Positions 6,120-6,349 of a stretch of 6,349 nucleotides of DNA are shown here, piece by piece. The position numbers were made by a program, and so were the translations under genes. Source of the DNA: Deltaproteobacteria bacterium (GTDB taxonomy: Bacteria; Desulfobacterota; DSM-4660; Desulfatiglandales; B25-G16); the NCBI GenBank assembly GCA_019308645.1, contig JAFDHR010000137.1:1-6349 (forward strand), in the 5' to 3' direction. A model generated the notes under the pieces. That model was not told the origin of the DNA, ran no database searches, and worked only from the letters and a program-made list of their open reading frames with translations. Every line of letters begins with the position of its first letter. The stretch's first letter is position 1.

Positions 6120-6160
6120 GGGGTCGGACCAAGCTATCCTATTGATATTTAACTAATATC
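6120..6160. repeat. Two small inverted repeats, possible edge of a repeated or mobile element
   Basis: GGTC-G-GACC (6122-6130) and GATATT-TAACT-AATATC (6144-6160, perfect 6-bp arms) follow one another. From memory, GGGGTCRGACC-type sequence occurs near REP-associated (Y1) transposase genes in delta-proteobacteria-like genomes. I cannot confirm that here and no transposase is in the window. Confidence 0.28.
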
Positions 6161-6162
6161 GT

Positions 6163-6207
6163 CCCAAAAATAGGTGTTTTGAGGCCTTAAAAGGCTATTT
6201 TCATGGG
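6163..6207 (+). terminator. Imperfect hairpin after the regulator gene, possible weak terminator
   Basis: CCCAAAAATAG (6163-6173) pairs with CTATTTTCATGGG (6195-6207), 11 bp with a 2-nt bulge. Inside it, GCCTT-AA-AAGGC (6184-6195) forms a competing tight hairpin followed by TATTTTC. The inner hairpin plus short T-rich tail could end regulator transcription, but the T-run is interrupted and the position, about 95 nt after the stop, is rather far. A repeat-element structure is the alternative. Confidence 0.3.
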
Positions 6208-6332
6208 TTAAATTGGTCCCGTAAGGAATGGCCGGTTCACCGCAACACCATTTGCCCTCGACATCTTATCGCTGCTTTCTTAAACGACCCTTTTTGATAT
6301 GAAAAAGAATGGTTTAAGCCCAAAAACTATGG
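6195..6332. repeat. Imperfect inverted repeats around about 100 bp of non-coding DNA, MITE-like
   Basis: The sequence CTATTTTCATGGGTTAAA (6195-6212) resembles the reverse complement of 6313-6332 (CCATAGTTTTTGGGCTTAAA), sharing the T-run, GGG and TTAAA with small gaps. Between them are about 100 bp without a coding frame of note. The segment starting CCCAAAAA at 6163 is also repeated in direct orientation at 6319 (CCCAAAAA, then TA and GGT, then a T-rich run). CTTTTT-GATATG-AAAAAG (6290-6307) is a further inverted repeat. Together this looks like degenerate ends of a small element or insertion sequence that may continue past the window, but the DNA is AT-rich and the matches are imperfect. I see no gene in 6090-6349. 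Confidence 0.28.
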
Positions 6333-6349
6333 TATTTTTTGGTTATATT

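Noticed and set aside
6228..6302. Short plus-strand frame beginning ATG GCC GGT (24 codons) in the right-hand non-coding block
   Set aside because: No Shine-Dalgarno, no recognisable sequence, and it lies within the repeat-rich segment.
1..6349. CRISPR array, tRNA or rRNA gene
   Set aside because: No regularly spaced repeats, cloverleaf or ribosomal RNA sequence was seen on reading both strands.

Overview
The window holds a regulated fatty/organic acid activation cluster from a bacterium. The likely host is a member of the Desulfobacterota or a similar anaerobe. That guess rests on the gene set (acyl-CoA ligase, CoA-transferase fused to a GNAT domain, acyl-CoA dehydrogenase, enoyl-CoA hydratase tail, sigma-54 activator) and on the moderate base composition. 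It was not tested against a database.

Layout. On the minus strand, reading from about 4400 down to 1, there is a small unrecognised protein (97 aa), an intact AMP-forming acyl-CoA ligase, an intact CoA-transferase/GNAT fusion, a 14-codon remnant of an enoyl-CoA hydratase 3' end, and a broken acyl-CoA dehydrogenase that runs off the left edge. On the plus strand, 4560-6089 encodes a sigma-54-dependent activator with a GAF-like sensor, AAA+ and Fis-type HTH regions. Positions 6090-6349 are non-coding, AT-rich and full of short inverted and direct repeats.

The most coherent signal is the divergent control region, 4400-4560. It carries a strong -24/-12 (sigma-54) promoter match at 4412-4427 facing the ligase operon. 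An exact IHF consensus lies at about -43 to -55, and three copies of an 11-bp motif lie at about -70 to -111, where activator sites are expected. An extended -10 sigma-70-type promoter for the regulator gene overlaps the farthest motif copy, so the regulator could both activate the operon and repress itself. This layout also moves two starts: the regulator begins at GTG 4560 rather than ATG 4449, and the small protein probably at ATG 4399 rather than 4423.

The second signal is decay. The intact acid-activation genes are followed by remains of the next beta-oxidation steps: the hydratase gene is all but deleted, and the dehydrogenase has ATA where its start should be and an in-frame TAA at codon 47. 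The cluster appears to have kept CoA activation and lost the downstream oxidation steps, which may be supplied by paralogs elsewhere.
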